A stretch of 64,000 nucleotides of DNA from Candidatus Woesearchaeota archaeon (GTDB taxonomy: Archaea > Nanobdellota > Nanobdellia > Woesearchaeales > JAHWIC01), in the NCBI GenBank assembly GCA_019322485.1, contig JAHWIK010000033.1, forward strand, positions 1 through 64,000. Direction: 5' to 3'. The notes under the pieces are model-generated. The model saw only the letters and a program-made list of their open reading frames with translations. It made no database searches and had not been told where the DNA came from. This document shows, piece by piece, positions 24,937 through 33,344 of the stretch (position 1 is its first letter; each line of letters begins with the position of its first letter). Position numbers and translations under genes: made by a program.

Positions 24937-25980
24937 TTAAAAAGCCTTCAAAATCCTAATTAAGGCACTTTCGCTGATATTAGACCTTAAGCCATTTGGA
25001 TTAAAATGCGTTTCAGCCACTCTAAAGCCAGAATTCTTGACTTTCAGGATTATCGACTCTTTTTTTGGAATAGTTAGCTTGTTTCTTTTGCAGAGTTTAT
25101 GAATGTCAAAAAAGCCAATAACATCAAGCTTTGATTCATTTTTTATTATTGATAAGAATTTTTTTAATGATTCATCTTTGTTGATTTTTTCCATATTGAT
25201 TACTAATTTTGAATCCCACAACCTACCAAGCCACATTGGCCCTGCTTTATCAAAATGCCCCTGCTGCTTCAATAAACCATCAACTGCTTTCTTAGCCTTT
25301 TCGCACTTAAAGAAAACCCTTAGATAGTGCTCTTTTGAATATGAAAAAACAGGAACAAGAGCCTTATCAAACTGGGCTCCAATCAACTGCACCTTTCTTA
25401 TCAAAATCCTCAATCCAGCCTCATGCATTAATTCATTACGCAAAGGAACAGCCCAATATTTCCTCAAACAAGCATCAGGATAAGTGCCGGATAAAGCTGC
25501 TGTATCAGTCGCAGTAACAGCTAATATCCCGTCCCTGGCTAATCTCCTGATAGAAGCATCAAGGAATGGGTTTGGCGTTCCAAACGGGTCAACATCAATA
25601 TAGTCAAAACCAGAGGAATTAAGCAGTAAAAGATTCGCATCTTGGTTTTCAATTTTTATTTTTTTATTTTTTCTAATTTTATTGATTTTTAAATTTTCAT
25701 TGATTAGTTTTATTGAATCTTTAGAATAATCATTGATTGTGATTTCATTGATTTTTCCTTTATTTAATTCTCTAATAAACCTAATACTTCTAATCCCAGA
25801 AGCAGCGAGTATATCTGCAATTCTCATTCCTTTCTTATCAATCGCATTAAGCAATAAAACAGAGATATCCCTGTTAAGCTTCATAACTGGATTATAAAAA
25901 ACAGGCATCTCTTTAGAGACTACTTTAGGTTGTTTCGGAACCCTGACCTTTACTTTTCCCTCGTCTATTGATACATACAT
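24937..25980 (-). CDS. trm1: tRNA (guanine26-N2)-dimethyltransferase
   Basis: 347 residues of the Trm1 family, which dimethylates G26 of tRNA using AdoMet. Motifs are PVFYNPVMKLNRDISVLLL, IADILAASGIRSIR (AdoMet site), DVDPFGTPNPFLDASIRRL (catalytic motif IV) and GTYPDACLRKYWAVPLRNE. The C-terminal domain contains GPMWLGRLWD. Length is typical. It lies 8 bp downstream of the yjbQ-like gene on the same strand. Confidence 0.95.
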   Translation of the reverse strand: MYVSIDEGKVKVRVPKQPKVVSKEMPVFYNPVMKLNRDISVLLLNAIDKKGMRIADILAASGIRSIRFIRELNKGKINEITINDYSKDSIKLINENLKINKIRKNKKIKIENQDANLLLLNSSGFDYIDVDPFGTPNPFLDASIRRLARDGILAVTATDTAALSGTYPDACLRKYWAVPLRNELMHEAGLRILIRKVQLIGAQFDKALVPVFSYSKEHYLRVFFKCEKAKKAVDGLLKQQGHFDKAGPMWLGRLWDSKLVINMEKINKDESLKKFLSIIKNESKLDVIGFFDIHKLCKRNKLTIPKKESIILKVKNSGFRVAETHFNPNGLRSNISESALIRILKAF

Positions 25981-25988
25981 TGTGTGTA

Positions 25989-26384
25989 TTACTTTATTGT
26001 TATTATTACCCTTCTCTGCCTTGGACCATCAAAGTCGCAAAGCATTATATCCTGCCAAGTACCAAGCAGTAATTTGCCATCCTTAATTGGAATTGTCTCA
26101 GAAGGACCAACTATTGCTGATTTTATGTGAGAGTCACCATTGCCGTCAACACGGTCATGGAGCCATTTACCTTGAGGAACTACCTTATCAAGAGCATTTA
26201 CAATGTCAACCATAACATTAGGATCAGCATTTTCATTCAATGTTACAGCTGCTGTAGCATGAGGCACATAAACATTACAAAGACCTTCTTTTACCTTAGA
26301 ATCTGCAACAATTCTCTTGACTTCATCTGTAATGTCAACTAGCTCTTCTTTTTTGGACGTTGAAACAGTTATTTCTTTTTGCAT
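25989..26384 (-). CDS. yjbQ: YjbQ/UPF0047 family protein
   Basis: 131 residues of the UPF0047 family. Conserved features are VYVPHATAAVTLNENADP, WLHDRVDGNGDSHIKSAIVG, and LGTWQDIMLCDFDGPRQRRV. Structures of relatives show a trimer with a metal site built from His and Asp residues of these motifs. Weak thiamine-phosphate synthase activity has been reported for E. coli YjbQ; the physiological role is open. It probably shares a transcript with trm1. Confidence 0.92.
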   Translation of the reverse strand: MQKEITVSTSKKEELVDITDEVKRIVADSKVKEGLCNVYVPHATAAVTLNENADPNVMVDIVNALDKVVPQGKWLHDRVDGNGDSHIKSAIVGPSETIPIKDGKLLLGTWQDIMLCDFDGPRQRRVIITIK

Positions 26385-26446
26385 AGAACTAGTTTATCTG
26401 CTGTAGTTTTTAAATATTGTTAAAGCCAACAACAATGGCGCAATTC

Positions 26447-26492
26447 TAAATAAACAAACAGATGTTTATTTATAGTTAATTACTATATAGTA
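26447..26492. promoter_or_regulatory. Inverted repeat and palindrome in the yjbQ / 26541-gene intergenic region
   Basis: TAAATAAACA-(6 nt)-TGTTTATTTA at 26447-26472 is a perfect 10-bp inverted repeat, and TACTATATAGTA at 26481-26492 is a perfect 12-bp palindrome. Both stand upstream of a TATA box (ATTTATAAAC, near 26508-26518) for the leaderless ATG at 26541. They could be operators for either divergent gene; AT-richness lowers the significance. Confidence 0.4.
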
Positions 26493-26540
26493 GTTACAAG
26501 ACGAAAGATTTATAAACTAATTACAATTATAATATACTAT

Positions 26541-26996
26541 ATGTATCAACGACCAACTACAAAATTTGATGATTTAAAAGCATATATTTCTGCTAAGCAG
26601 GACCTTGCACTAGAAGGTAATGCTTCAGGACCTGAAGAGTTTTATGCTGCATTAAGAAGAATTGGGCTTGAATGTCATATCAATCCAAATGATGAATATT
26701 TATTTGACAGTATTGAAGGTATGGTAGATTTTCTTACCGAAAATGGTTTTAATATTCCATCAAGGTCTATAGAACATGAGAAGAGTCATGCAGCTGCTAC
26801 AAAAAGATCTGGGTTCGCTCCTCAGTATGGATGCTTTTTTGTTTTATTTGGTGAGCAAGTTGGATATCTCCCATTCGTAAGAACTAAAGGGGAACACACC
26901 TTGAGAGAAATTATGGAGTCTACTGATGTGCCAGATAGAAAAAGCCAGTTTGATCAAGATATGGTTGATAAAATTAAGAAGATGCGTGGACAATAA
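26541..26996 (+). CDS. Unknown protein with HExxH motif
   Basis: 151 residues, no signal peptide or membrane segment. The first ~90 residues are helical and acidic. In the middle is IEHEKSHAAATKRSG, containing HEKSH, which matches the zinc-metalloprotease pattern HExxH, followed by a hydrophobic strand YGCFFVLFGEQVGYLPFV. Whether it binds zinc is unknown; a third ligand is not obvious. It has its own TATA box about 28 nt upstream. A TraB-like gene starts 27 bp downstream. Confidence 0.6.
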   Translation: MYQRPTTKFDDLKAYISAKQDLALEGNASGPEEFYAALRRIGLECHINPNDEYLFDSIEGMVDFLTENGFNIPSRSIEHEKSHAAATKRSGFAPQYGCFFVLFGEQVGYLPFVRTKGEHTLREIMESTDVPDRKSQFDQDMVDKIKKMRGQ

Positions 26997-27023
26997 GGGT
27001 TTCGCTGGGGGCGTATTTTAACT

Positions 27024-27827
27024 ATGAACATGGCAGAGATTAAAGAAGCAAAAGGAAAAATAACAGAAGCAAGGGAAAAAGGCATTTTATTGTATCTTGT
27101 TGGTGTCAGCCACATATTTGGAAGTCCACCTGTAGATGATTTAGTAAAACTTATCGAACCTGATGTGATACTTATGGAGGGTTGTACTCCATCATCCACT
27201 TATTCAAAAGGGATTGCTACAGGAGAGTTTGAGGATGAGCTGAATGACCCAAGACTGGTATGGCAGGTTCCTAATCTGCACAGCATCAAAGAGACAGTAG
27301 ATTCCTTAGATTGTTTTGTTTCAGGATGGGACCTTTCAAGGGAAGAAAAAGATAGGCTAGAAAGTAATCTCACATCAGAGAGGCTAGAAAGGATCTATAA
27401 TGGAATGACTGAAAGAGTATACAGCATTCTATATGAAAAAACACCTAAAAGTATGTCTACTGAGGAATACAGGGCCTTAGAAGGAATATACAGCAAATTG
27501 GATGATATCGAAGTTGGAATTAATGATATCAATCATGTGCTTTATGGTTGCATTGAACTTGCTAAAGTTATCGAACCCAACCAGGAATTATTGAGCAGGC
27601 GCTTTGGGAGAGAGGTTGAAGCATTCAGAAGATTTAAAGAAGAGGCAGACAGCTATTTACAGGTTAGGGAAACATCAGTATTTGACACTATGAACAAGCA
27701 TTACGATGGAAATAAAAGAATACTTATTCTATCAGGCGGTGCTCATTTTGAAGACAGCAGCTACTTAATAAAGGCGATTGAAGAAAAGAGAATACCTTAT
27801 CTTAGGCTTGATAACAACTCATCTTAA
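27024..27827 (+). CDS. TraB/TIKI-like family protein
   Basis: 267 residues. The N-terminal YLVGVSHIFGSPPVDDLVKL and PDVILMEG match the first conserved boxes (GxxH and the acidic strand) of the TraB/PrgY/TIKI superfamily, and the C-terminal KRILILSGGAHFED matches its GxxH closing box. The two histidines and glutamate would form the family's putative metallohydrolase site. The middle (~80-200) is helical. TIKI proteins are metalloproteases acting on peptides and PrgY on pheromone peptides; the role here is unknown. It lies downstream of an HExxH protein on the same strand. Confidence 0.7.
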   Translation: MNMAEIKEAKGKITEAREKGILLYLVGVSHIFGSPPVDDLVKLIEPDVILMEGCTPSSTYSKGIATGEFEDELNDPRLVWQVPNLHSIKETVDSLDCFVSGWDLSREEKDRLESNLTSERLERIYNGMTERVYSILYEKTPKSMSTEEYRALEGIYSKLDDIEVGINDINHVLYGCIELAKVIEPNQELLSRRFGREVEAFRRFKEEADSYLQVRETSVFDTMNKHYDGNKRILILSGGAHFEDSSYLIKAIEEKRIPYLRLDNNSS

Positions 27828-27881
27828 GTTTAACACAAGCCGCAGTTATTGTTATTGGCGTATTACTTGTTTTTCACTCAT

Positions 27882-27925
27882 CTTAACTTCAACTCAACTC
27901 AAACCTATAGTTAAGTATTTAAAAA
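27882..27925 (+). promoter_or_regulatory. Candidate operator plus TATA box for the membrane winged-helix gene
   Basis: CTTAACTTCAACT at 27882-27894 starts a 24-bp block that is 20/24 identical to a block at 29079-29102. A TATA box (TATTTAAAAA, 27916-27925) follows 34 bp from the block start, and the leaderless ATG is at 27946. The matching spacing at the second site (35 bp) suggests one shared regulator. A weaker related copy (CATCTTAAGTTTAAC) overlaps the stop of the preceding gene near 27822-27836. Confidence 0.55.
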
Positions 27926-27945
27926 GGGAAGTATTATCAGTATAC

Positions 27946-28692
27946 ATGGCAAAAGAAAAATTCCTATTAGTTTCATTAAAGGAATCAAAGGCAAAGAAAC
28001 TAGCTCAGGTTATATCCAACGAAACCTGCAGGAAGATTCTTGATTATCTGGCAGAAAAAGAAGCAACTGAGTCAGAGCTGGGTAAGAAACTAAGCATTCC
28101 AATCTCAACAGCACATTACAACCTAAAGTGCTTAATGGATGGTGGCTTGGTTATAGCAGATGAATTCCATTATTCTGAAAAAGGAAAAGAAGTTCTTCAT
28201 TACAAGCTTGCAAACAAGTACATAATCATTGCTCCAAAAACAGTTTATGGGATAAAAGAAAAACTAAAGAGCATTCTTCCAGTTACTTTATTGGTAGCAG
28301 CAACAGCAGGCATAATCCAGTTTGTGCAAAATAAAACAGGCTCATTCGGAATAGCAAAGCTAGCCTCAGAAAACATTGCAAGAGAAGTTGTAACAGAAAG
28401 TGTTCCATCAACAACATCTGTAATGCATAAGGCAATTGCAGATGCTACAATGGATGCTGTGCCAACAGTAGCAACAACTGCAACAACAGGCGCAAGAGAA
28501 GCAGCAGTTTACGAGGCTGCACCATTAGCCCAGGAAACAGCAAATCAGAGTGTGGAAGTCATAAGAGAGACTGTAACAAGGACTCTAGTTGAAAAAACAA
28601 CACCTAACATTGCTTTATGGTTCTTAATTGGAGCAATTTCTGCGATAGTTATTTATATGATTGTTGACACAATAAGAAGCAGAAGAAAATGA
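27946..28692 (+). CDS. Winged-helix (ArsR-like) protein with membrane segments
   Basis: 248 residues. Residues ~10-90 are a winged-helix domain (ISNETCRKILDYLAEKEATE, LSIPISTAHYNLKCLMDGGL). Two membrane helices follow, ~105-122 (ILPVTLLVAATAGIIQFV) and ~222-242 (IALWFLIGAISAIVIYMIVD), with a Thr/Ala-rich stretch between them that would face outward. The longer upstream frame is rejected because a TATA box lies 21-30 nt before the ATG at 27946. The protein is a plausible membrane-tethered regulator of the operator found before itself and before the VWA gene. The four-base overlap with the next gene indicates one operon. Confidence 0.82.
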   Translation: MAKEKFLLVSLKESKAKKLAQVISNETCRKILDYLAEKEATESELGKKLSIPISTAHYNLKCLMDGGLVIADEFHYSEKGKEVLHYKLANKYIIIAPKTVYGIKEKLKSILPVTLLVAATAGIIQFVQNKTGSFGIAKLASENIAREVVTESVPSTTSVMHKAIADATMDAVPTVATTATTGAREAAVYEAAPLAQETANQSVEVIRETVTRTLVEKTTPNIALWFLIGAISAIVIYMIVDTIRSRRK

Positions 28693-29021
28693 AAAGGATA
28701 ATTATCCTATTATGCTTGATTCTGATTAGTGGATGCGTTCAAAGGGTAGCCTGTACAGAGGACGCTAAAATATGCCCAGATGGTTCTGCAGTTGGCAGAA
28801 TTCCACCAGATTGTGAATTTGAGGCATGCCCTCCTGAATGTAGAACTAACTTAGACTGTGTTCCATCAACCTGCTGTCATCCTACTGGCTGTACACCAAA
28901 AAGCAATGCGCCTGACTGCAGCCAAATAATGTGCACCCAGGAATGCGTTCCAGGCACAATGGACTGCGGCCAAGGAAGCTGCCAGTGCATAGATGGAACA
29001 TGTGAAGCTGTAATTAATTAA
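28689..29021 (+). CDS. Cysteine-rich lipoprotein
   Basis: 110 residues: a lipoprotein signal peptide (MKRIIILLCLILISGC, lipobox ISGC) and a mature part with about 18 cysteines. It contains CTEDAKICPDGSAVG followed by FEACPPEC, a short Cys module frequent in exported proteins of DPANN and CPR organisms. The second half (CCHPTGCTPK, CSQIMCTQEC, CGQGSCQC) forms a further Cys cluster. All cysteines could be in disulfides, or some could bind metal. Translation is coupled to the upstream membrane regulator through an ATGA overlap. Confidence 0.78.
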   Translation: MKRIIILLCLILISGCVQRVACTEDAKICPDGSAVGRIPPDCEFEACPPECRTNLDCVPSTCCHPTGCTPKSNAPDCSQIMCTQECVPGTMDCGQGSCQCIDGTCEAVIN

Positions 29022-29078
29022 TTCTGAAGTTTTTCTTAAATTTTGACTTACAAAGGCTATAACCAAAGAATTCTAAAG

Positions 29079-29123
29079 CTTAACTTCAACTGAATTGAAA
29101 TCTTACTCTCAGGTATTTATATT
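29079..29123 (+). promoter_or_regulatory. Candidate operator plus TATA box for the VWA-domain gene
   Basis: CTTAACTTCAACTGAATTGAAA at 29079-29100 (first 13 bases identical to 27882-27894) includes the inverted repeat TTCAA-CTGAA-TTGAA. TATTTATATT at 29114-29123 follows at 35 bp from the block start. GGAGGT then precedes the ATG at 29166, so this message has a leader of about 25 nt. Confidence 0.55.
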
Positions 29124-29165
29124 TTCTCTACCTACTAATATTATCAAAATATGGAGGTAATTAAC

Positions 29166-30221
29166 ATGGAAATAAAAAAATTAATTGCAAGTGTTCTGCT
29201 TGTTTTAGTTGCTCTGCCAGCTGTTTTTGCAGACCAGTCTCAGGGAGCAACAACAACCTGTGGAAGCCAAAAGTATATCGGGCCAAATGATGTGCCAGAA
29301 CCAGAGATTGTGCCAACCTGCTATCCCTACAGGCCAAGGATAGATGTTGTTTTTGTTATTGATTCAACAGGCAGTATGGCTGATGAGATAAGAAGTGTAA
29401 AGACACATATAGTGAAGATAGTAAAGGAGGTACAGAACGGAAACCCAAGGCCAGACATTAGAGTCGGCTTAGTAACATACAGAGACCACAAGCCTGAAGA
29501 GTATGAGTATCTCTACAGGAGATTTTCATTGACCAGGGATATAGATGAAGCTCTTCGCAATATAGAGCGCATACGAGCCAGTGGTGGTGGAGATTATCCA
29601 GAAGCAGTAGCTGATGGTTTGCATGCAGCATTGCATAATATGAATTGGGACCCTAACGCAAAAAAAATTGTATTCCTTATAGGAGATGCCGCCCCCCATG
29701 GAGTTGGAGCCCAAGACTATTCATTTAAACAGGGCTGCCCTAACGGCCACCATTTCAAGGACGAAATAAAGACTGCAAAAGAAGAAGGAATCAAGATATA
29801 CACAATAAGCGGCTCTGGAATGGACCCAATAGGCATAGAAATCTGGAAAGACATTGCAGAGATGACAGGAGGAGAGTATCAAAGATTAAAATACGAAAGA
29901 CAAGATGTCGACCAGTACTACAGAGAAGAAGGTGTTGATGAAGTGTGGGCAACTGCTGCAAAGCAAGACGCAGATTATGACAGAAGCACAAACACAATAC
30001 TAACAAACACTTTCGGACGTGTAGCAAAAGCAGCTATGGTGCAGGAAGCAGAAGCTATCGGTGTAAGCTATGATGATGATTATGAAGAAGACAATGATGA
30101 ACCAGTAGTCAACATTGATGACATAATTGAACCAAGACCAGGAATCATAGAGCCAAAGCTCAACGCAACAATCCAGGAGTTCTTCAGAAGTGTCTTTGAT
30201 AAGATAATCTTCTGGAGATAA
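29166..30221 (+). CDS. Exported von Willebrand factor A domain protein
   Basis: 351 residues with a signal peptide (MEIKKLIASVLLVLVALPAV, ending FA). The VWA domain (~60-240) has an intact MIDAS metal site beginning DSTGSM, with the later conserved GDYPEAVADGL and FLIGDAAPHG segments. The C-terminal ~90 residues are acidic (DDDYEEDNDEPV). No membrane anchor is visible, so it is probably secreted or held by partners; VWA domains bind protein ligands through a divalent metal. The ATG at 29166 is chosen over one at 29151 because GGAGGT lies 7 nt upstream. It shares an operator-like block with the membrane regulator gene. Confidence 0.85.
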   Translation: MEIKKLIASVLLVLVALPAVFADQSQGATTTCGSQKYIGPNDVPEPEIVPTCYPYRPRIDVVFVIDSTGSMADEIRSVKTHIVKIVKEVQNGNPRPDIRVGLVTYRDHKPEEYEYLYRRFSLTRDIDEALRNIERIRASGGGDYPEAVADGLHAALHNMNWDPNAKKIVFLIGDAAPHGVGAQDYSFKQGCPNGHHFKDEIKTAKEEGIKIYTISGSGMDPIGIEIWKDIAEMTGGEYQRLKYERQDVDQYYREEGVDEVWATAAKQDADYDRSTNTILTNTFGRVAKAAMVQEAEAIGVSYDDDYEEDNDEPVVNIDDIIEPRPGIIEPKLNATIQEFFRSVFDKIIFWR

Positions 30222-30260
30222 ACAAGAAGCTTTTTATACATTTTTTTCTTTTTCTTCTTT

Positions 30261-30740
30261 ATGAAAACAATAATAGTCACTGGTACACCAGGAACTGGAA
30301 AAACAACCCTAGCAAAAAAACTAAACAAGAAGCTTGGTTATGATTACATTGATGTAAAGGAGATTATCAAAGAGGATAAACTGAAGGAAGGATACGACAG
30401 AAAAAAGAAGTGCTATATTGTTGATATTAAAAAACTGAATAAAGTGTTGGTTGAAACAATAAAAAAAGCAGCCAAGAGCATAATAATTGATTCTCACCTT
30501 TCTCATTATTTGCCGAAAAAATATGTTGATTTATGCATTGTTACAAAGTGCAATCTAAAAGAACTGAAAAAAAGGCTTGAAAAAAACAAAAAATATTCCA
30601 AATCTAAGGTAAGGGAAAACCTTGACTGTGAAATCTTTGATGTCTGCCTTAATGAAGCAAAAGAAGCAGGACACAAAGTAATTGTTATTGATACAACAAA
30701 GGGTTTAAATATCGCTAAAATCGCCCACTCAATAAAATAA
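30261..30740 (+). CDS. AK6/Fap7-type adenylate kinase
   Basis: 159 residues with an N-terminal P-loop GTPGTGKTT and the compact AK6 architecture: VDIKKLNKVL, SIIIDSHLSHYLP (family DgHlsh), and DLCIVTKCN followed by LKKRLEKNK. Archaeal and eukaryotic homologues (Fap7/hCINAP) act as ATPases in the final maturation of the small ribosomal subunit. Length is normal for the family (about 160-180). It has a promoter-like TTTTTATACATTTTT upstream. Repeat copy E2 begins 20 bp after its stop. Confidence 0.9.
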   Translation: MKTIIVTGTPGTGKTTLAKKLNKKLGYDYIDVKEIIKEDKLKEGYDRKKKCYIVDIKKLNKVLVETIKKAAKSIIIDSHLSHYLPKKYVDLCIVTKCNLKELKKRLEKNKKYSKSKVRENLDCEIFDVCLNEAKEAGHKVIVIDTTKGLNIAKIAHSIK

Positions 30741-30760
30741 ATATCAATAGAAACAAATAA

Positions 30761-30876
30761 TAAATCTGATTTTTGCTTGATGTTAAACAGCAAGGCAAAA
30801 ATCATCTGCTGTCATGAACCAAAGTAAGTGGATGAAAATTCCTTTACAGTGGTTGTGGAAGGAATTTTCAGATTTA
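30761..30876 (+). repeat. Structured repeat copy E2: closing stem plus two hairpins
   Basis: 116 bp bounded by perfect 9-bp inverted ends (TAAATCTGA ... TCAGATTTA). Inside, hairpin A is GATTTTTGC / GCAAAAATC with an 18-nt loop (30768-30803) and hairpin B is TGAAAATTCCTT / AAGGAATTTTCA with a 14-nt loop (30832-30869), joined by about 27 nt. As RNA this would be a three-way junction. The same design occurs on the opposite strand at 33509-33628 with compensatory changes, and hairpin B alone at 16907-16953. It lies between the AK6 and aminotransferase genes, ending 37 bp before the latter's start. Structured RNA or a small transposon-derived repeat are both possible. Confidence 0.8.
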
Positions 30877-30912
30877 ATTGTTTTAATGATTAAAACTCGG
30901 AGATGATGTAAA

Positions 30913-32208
30913 ATGACCCTAAACCCACAAGCTGAAGAATTAAATGAAATAATAAAAAAGAATAATCCTGTTGTACTTGAACTTTTGTCAGAAAAAGGCA
31001 AGGCAATATACTTTCCAAAGAAAGGAATTCTAGCTCAGGCAGCAGATGCTAAAGGAAAGAAGATAAACGCAACTATTGGAATCGGCTTAGATGAAGATGG
31101 AACGCCGCTGAGGCTTAATTCTATCGCAGACAACGTAAAACTAAACCCAAAAGACATATTCCCGTACGCTCCAAGCTTTGGAAAGCCAGAGCTAAGAAAG
31201 GTATGGAGGGAGATGATTTACAAAAAGAACCCTTCATTAAAAGCAGAGATAAGCACGCCAGTGACAACAAATGCCTTAACGCACGGCTTAAGCATGTGCG
31301 CCTATCTTTTTGCTGATCAGGGGGATAAAATAATCCTGCCAGACCTTTTCTGGGGCAATTACAAGTTAATCTTAATAAGGGGCTATGGAGTAGAACTAGA
31401 CGCATTTCCTACATTCAAAGATAAAGGTTTCAACTTAGAAGGCTTAAAAGAAAAACTTTCTCAGGGAACTGGAAAGAAAATCCTTCTGCTAAACTTCCCA
31501 AACAATCCTTCAGGCTATACACCGACAGAAGAAGAAGCAAAGGAAATCGCAAACATAATAAAAGAATCAGCAGAGGCAGGAAATAAAATTGTTGTTCTAA
31601 TAGACGATGCTTACTTTGGATTGGTCTACAAAGAAGGGGTCTTCAAGGAGTCTATATTCATTTATCTGGCAGATATGCACGAAAACATCCTAGCAGTTAA
31701 AGTAGACGGAGCAACAAAAGAAGACTATGTATGGGGTTTTAGAACTGGTTTCTTAACCTTTGCATCAAAAGGGGGAAACGAAGAGCTGTACAAAGCACTG
31801 GAATCAAAAACAGCTGGTGCAGTAAGAGGCAATATCTCAAACGCCCCACATATATCGCAGTCACTAGTGCTAAATGCATTCACATCAGAAACCTACAAAC
31901 AAGAAAAACAGGAAAAATACAACCTGCTAAAGGAAAGGTTCAATATAGTCGCTAAGGTATTGGAAGAAAACAAAGATTATGAAAACTATTTCAAGGCACT
32001 TCCTTTCAATTCTGGCTACTTTATGTGCATAAGACTGAATGAAGGCATTGATGGTGAACAAGTAAGGCAGCTATTGCTTGAAAAATATGATACTGGAGTT
32101 ATAGCAATGAAAGATATTCTAAGAATCGCTTTCTCATCAACAAAAAAAGAGCTAATCCCAGAGCTATTCCAAAATATCTACAATGCCTGCAAGGAAATTA
32201 AAGGATGA
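30913..32208 (+). CDS. PLP-dependent class I/II aminotransferase
   Basis: 431 residues, fold type I. NFPNNPSGYTPTEEE is the conserved NPxG region, VLIDDAYFGLVY carries the PLP-ring aspartate, and KVDGATKEDYVWGFRTGF holds the Schiff-base lysine (ATK) and the phosphate-binding arginine. The substrate is not clear; it resembles aspartate/aromatic aminotransferases broadly but has a longer N-terminus (NPVVLELLSEKGKAIYFPKK). GGAGATGATG stands before the ATG. It overlaps the next gene by four bases (ATGA), so it is co-transcribed with the NFACT protein. Repeat E2 is immediately upstream. Confidence 0.88.
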   Translation: MTLNPQAEELNEIIKKNNPVVLELLSEKGKAIYFPKKGILAQAADAKGKKINATIGIGLDEDGTPLRLNSIADNVKLNPKDIFPYAPSFGKPELRKVWREMIYKKNPSLKAEISTPVTTNALTHGLSMCAYLFADQGDKIILPDLFWGNYKLILIRGYGVELDAFPTFKDKGFNLEGLKEKLSQGTGKKILLLNFPNNPSGYTPTEEEAKEIANIIKESAEAGNKIVVLIDDAYFGLVYKEGVFKESIFIYLADMHENILAVKVDGATKEDYVWGFRTGFLTFASKGGNEELYKALESKTAGAVRGNISNAPHISQSLVLNAFTSETYKQEKQEKYNLLKERFNIVAKVLEENKDYENYFKALPFNSGYFMCIRLNEGIDGEQVRQLLLEKYDTGVIAMKDILRIAFSSTKKELIPELFQNIYNACKEIKG

Positions 32209-33314
32209 AAACACAGCTAACATCTGTTGAAATTCATTATCTAGTAAAAGAACTCGATATCCTAATAGACGGAAAGATAGACAAAATCTACCAGCCATCA
32301 AAAGAAATGCTGTTGCTGCAGTTCCATCTGCCGGGAAAAGGAAAGAAAATACTGAAGATTCCAGTAGGAAAGGTGCCTTACCTAAGTGAAGAAAAGGAAG
32401 AGTTCGGAGAACCGCCAGGATTCTGCATGCAGCTAAGAAAACACCTGGGCAATGCAAGGCTGAGAAAGATAGAGCAAAAAGAGTCTGAAAGGATAATAGA
32501 GCTTGATTTTGAGAAAAAAGAAGGAATAAAGAAACTATTTGTTGAACTGTTCAGCAAAGGGAACGTAATTCTAACAGATGATAAAAACATCATAATAATG
32601 GCATTGCAAAGGCAGGAATTCAAGGATAGAAGTATAAAACCTAAAGAAGAGTATAAGTATCCAAAAAAACAAGTTAATTTCTTTGATTTGAAGATTGAAG
32701 CTTTAAGTGAATTAATAAAAAACTCAAAAAAAGATGCAATTGTAACCTGCTTAGCAGTTGAAGTTGGTCTTGGCGGAGTTTATGGTGAAGAGGTTTGCTT
32801 ATTATCCAACATTGACAAAAATAAAAAACCATCAAGCATTAACCAACAACAAATAAAATCAATAACTGAAAACATTAAATCAATCACAAAACAAAAATTA
32901 AGCCCACAGATAGTAAAAGAAAACGAAAAAGTCAAGGACATAGTCCCATTCAAGCTAAAGCTTTACGAAAAACTCGAACAGGAAAAAGCAACTTCATTCA
33001 ACGAAGCCCTAAAATATCTGGAAGCAGAGCCAAAAAAAGCAGAAAGTGCTTATGAAAAACAGATTGAAAAGATAAAAAGGATTATCGAAAGGCAAGAAAC
33101 ACAGATAAAAGGGTTTGAGGAATCTGAACTAAAGCAGAGAAAGAATGCAGAACTAATCTATCAAAATTACAACTTAATAAATGAGGTTCTAACTGAAATA
33201 AATAAGGCAACTAAGAAACACTCATGGGATGAGATAAAAGAGAGATTAAAGGGCCATAAGATAATAAAGGAAATAGACGCGAAAGAAAAAAAGATTGTTC
33301 TAGAGTTACCGTAA
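32205..33314 (+). CDS. Rqc2/NEMF (NFACT-N) protein lacking the NFACT-R domain
   Basis: 369 residues matching the N-terminal NFACT-N domain and middle helical region of Rqc2/NEMF/FbpA: SVEIHYLVKELDILIDGKID, MLLLQFHLPGKGKK, PPGFCMQLRKHLGNARL and LFVELFSKGNVILTD. A helical coiled coil follows (~255-340). Archaeal homologues are normally around 600-700 residues with a C-terminal NFACT-R domain; here the frame stops cleanly at 33314 before the 5S gene. Rqc2 binds stalled large subunits and adds C-terminal tails. This short form may keep only ribosome/tRNA binding, or its partner domain may be encoded elsewhere. It is translationally coupled to the aminotransferase. Confidence 0.85.
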   Translation: MKTQLTSVEIHYLVKELDILIDGKIDKIYQPSKEMLLLQFHLPGKGKKILKIPVGKVPYLSEEKEEFGEPPGFCMQLRKHLGNARLRKIEQKESERIIELDFEKKEGIKKLFVELFSKGNVILTDDKNIIIMALQRQEFKDRSIKPKEEYKYPKKQVNFFDLKIEALSELIKNSKKDAIVTCLAVEVGLGGVYGEEVCLLSNIDKNKKPSSINQQQIKSITENIKSITKQKLSPQIVKENEKVKDIVPFKLKLYEKLEQEKATSFNEALKYLEAEPKKAESAYEKQIEKIKRIIERQETQIKGFEESELKQRKNAELIYQNYNLINEVLTEINKATKKHSWDEIKERLKGHKIIKEIDAKEKKIVLELP

Positions 33315-33316
33315 CC

Positions 33317-33325
33317 TTTTTAAAT
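33317..33325 (+). promoter_or_regulatory. TATA box of the 5S rRNA gene
   Basis: TTTTTAAAT is centred about 24 nt before the inferred 5S 5' end and directly follows the NFACT stop codon. This indicates a dedicated 5S promoter rather than processing from a larger rRNA transcript. Confidence 0.6.
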
Positions 33326-33344
33326 TGATTAATACTTCTAGGCC

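Noticed and set aside
27778..27945. N-terminal extension of the membrane winged-helix frame
   Set aside because: It overlaps the TraB-like gene and runs through the TATA box that serves the ATG at 27946.
30895..30912. GGAGATGATGTAAAATGA read as a C/D-box RNA C box
   Set aside because: It is better explained as the ribosome site and start of the aminotransferase; no partner D box at a suitable distance was seen.
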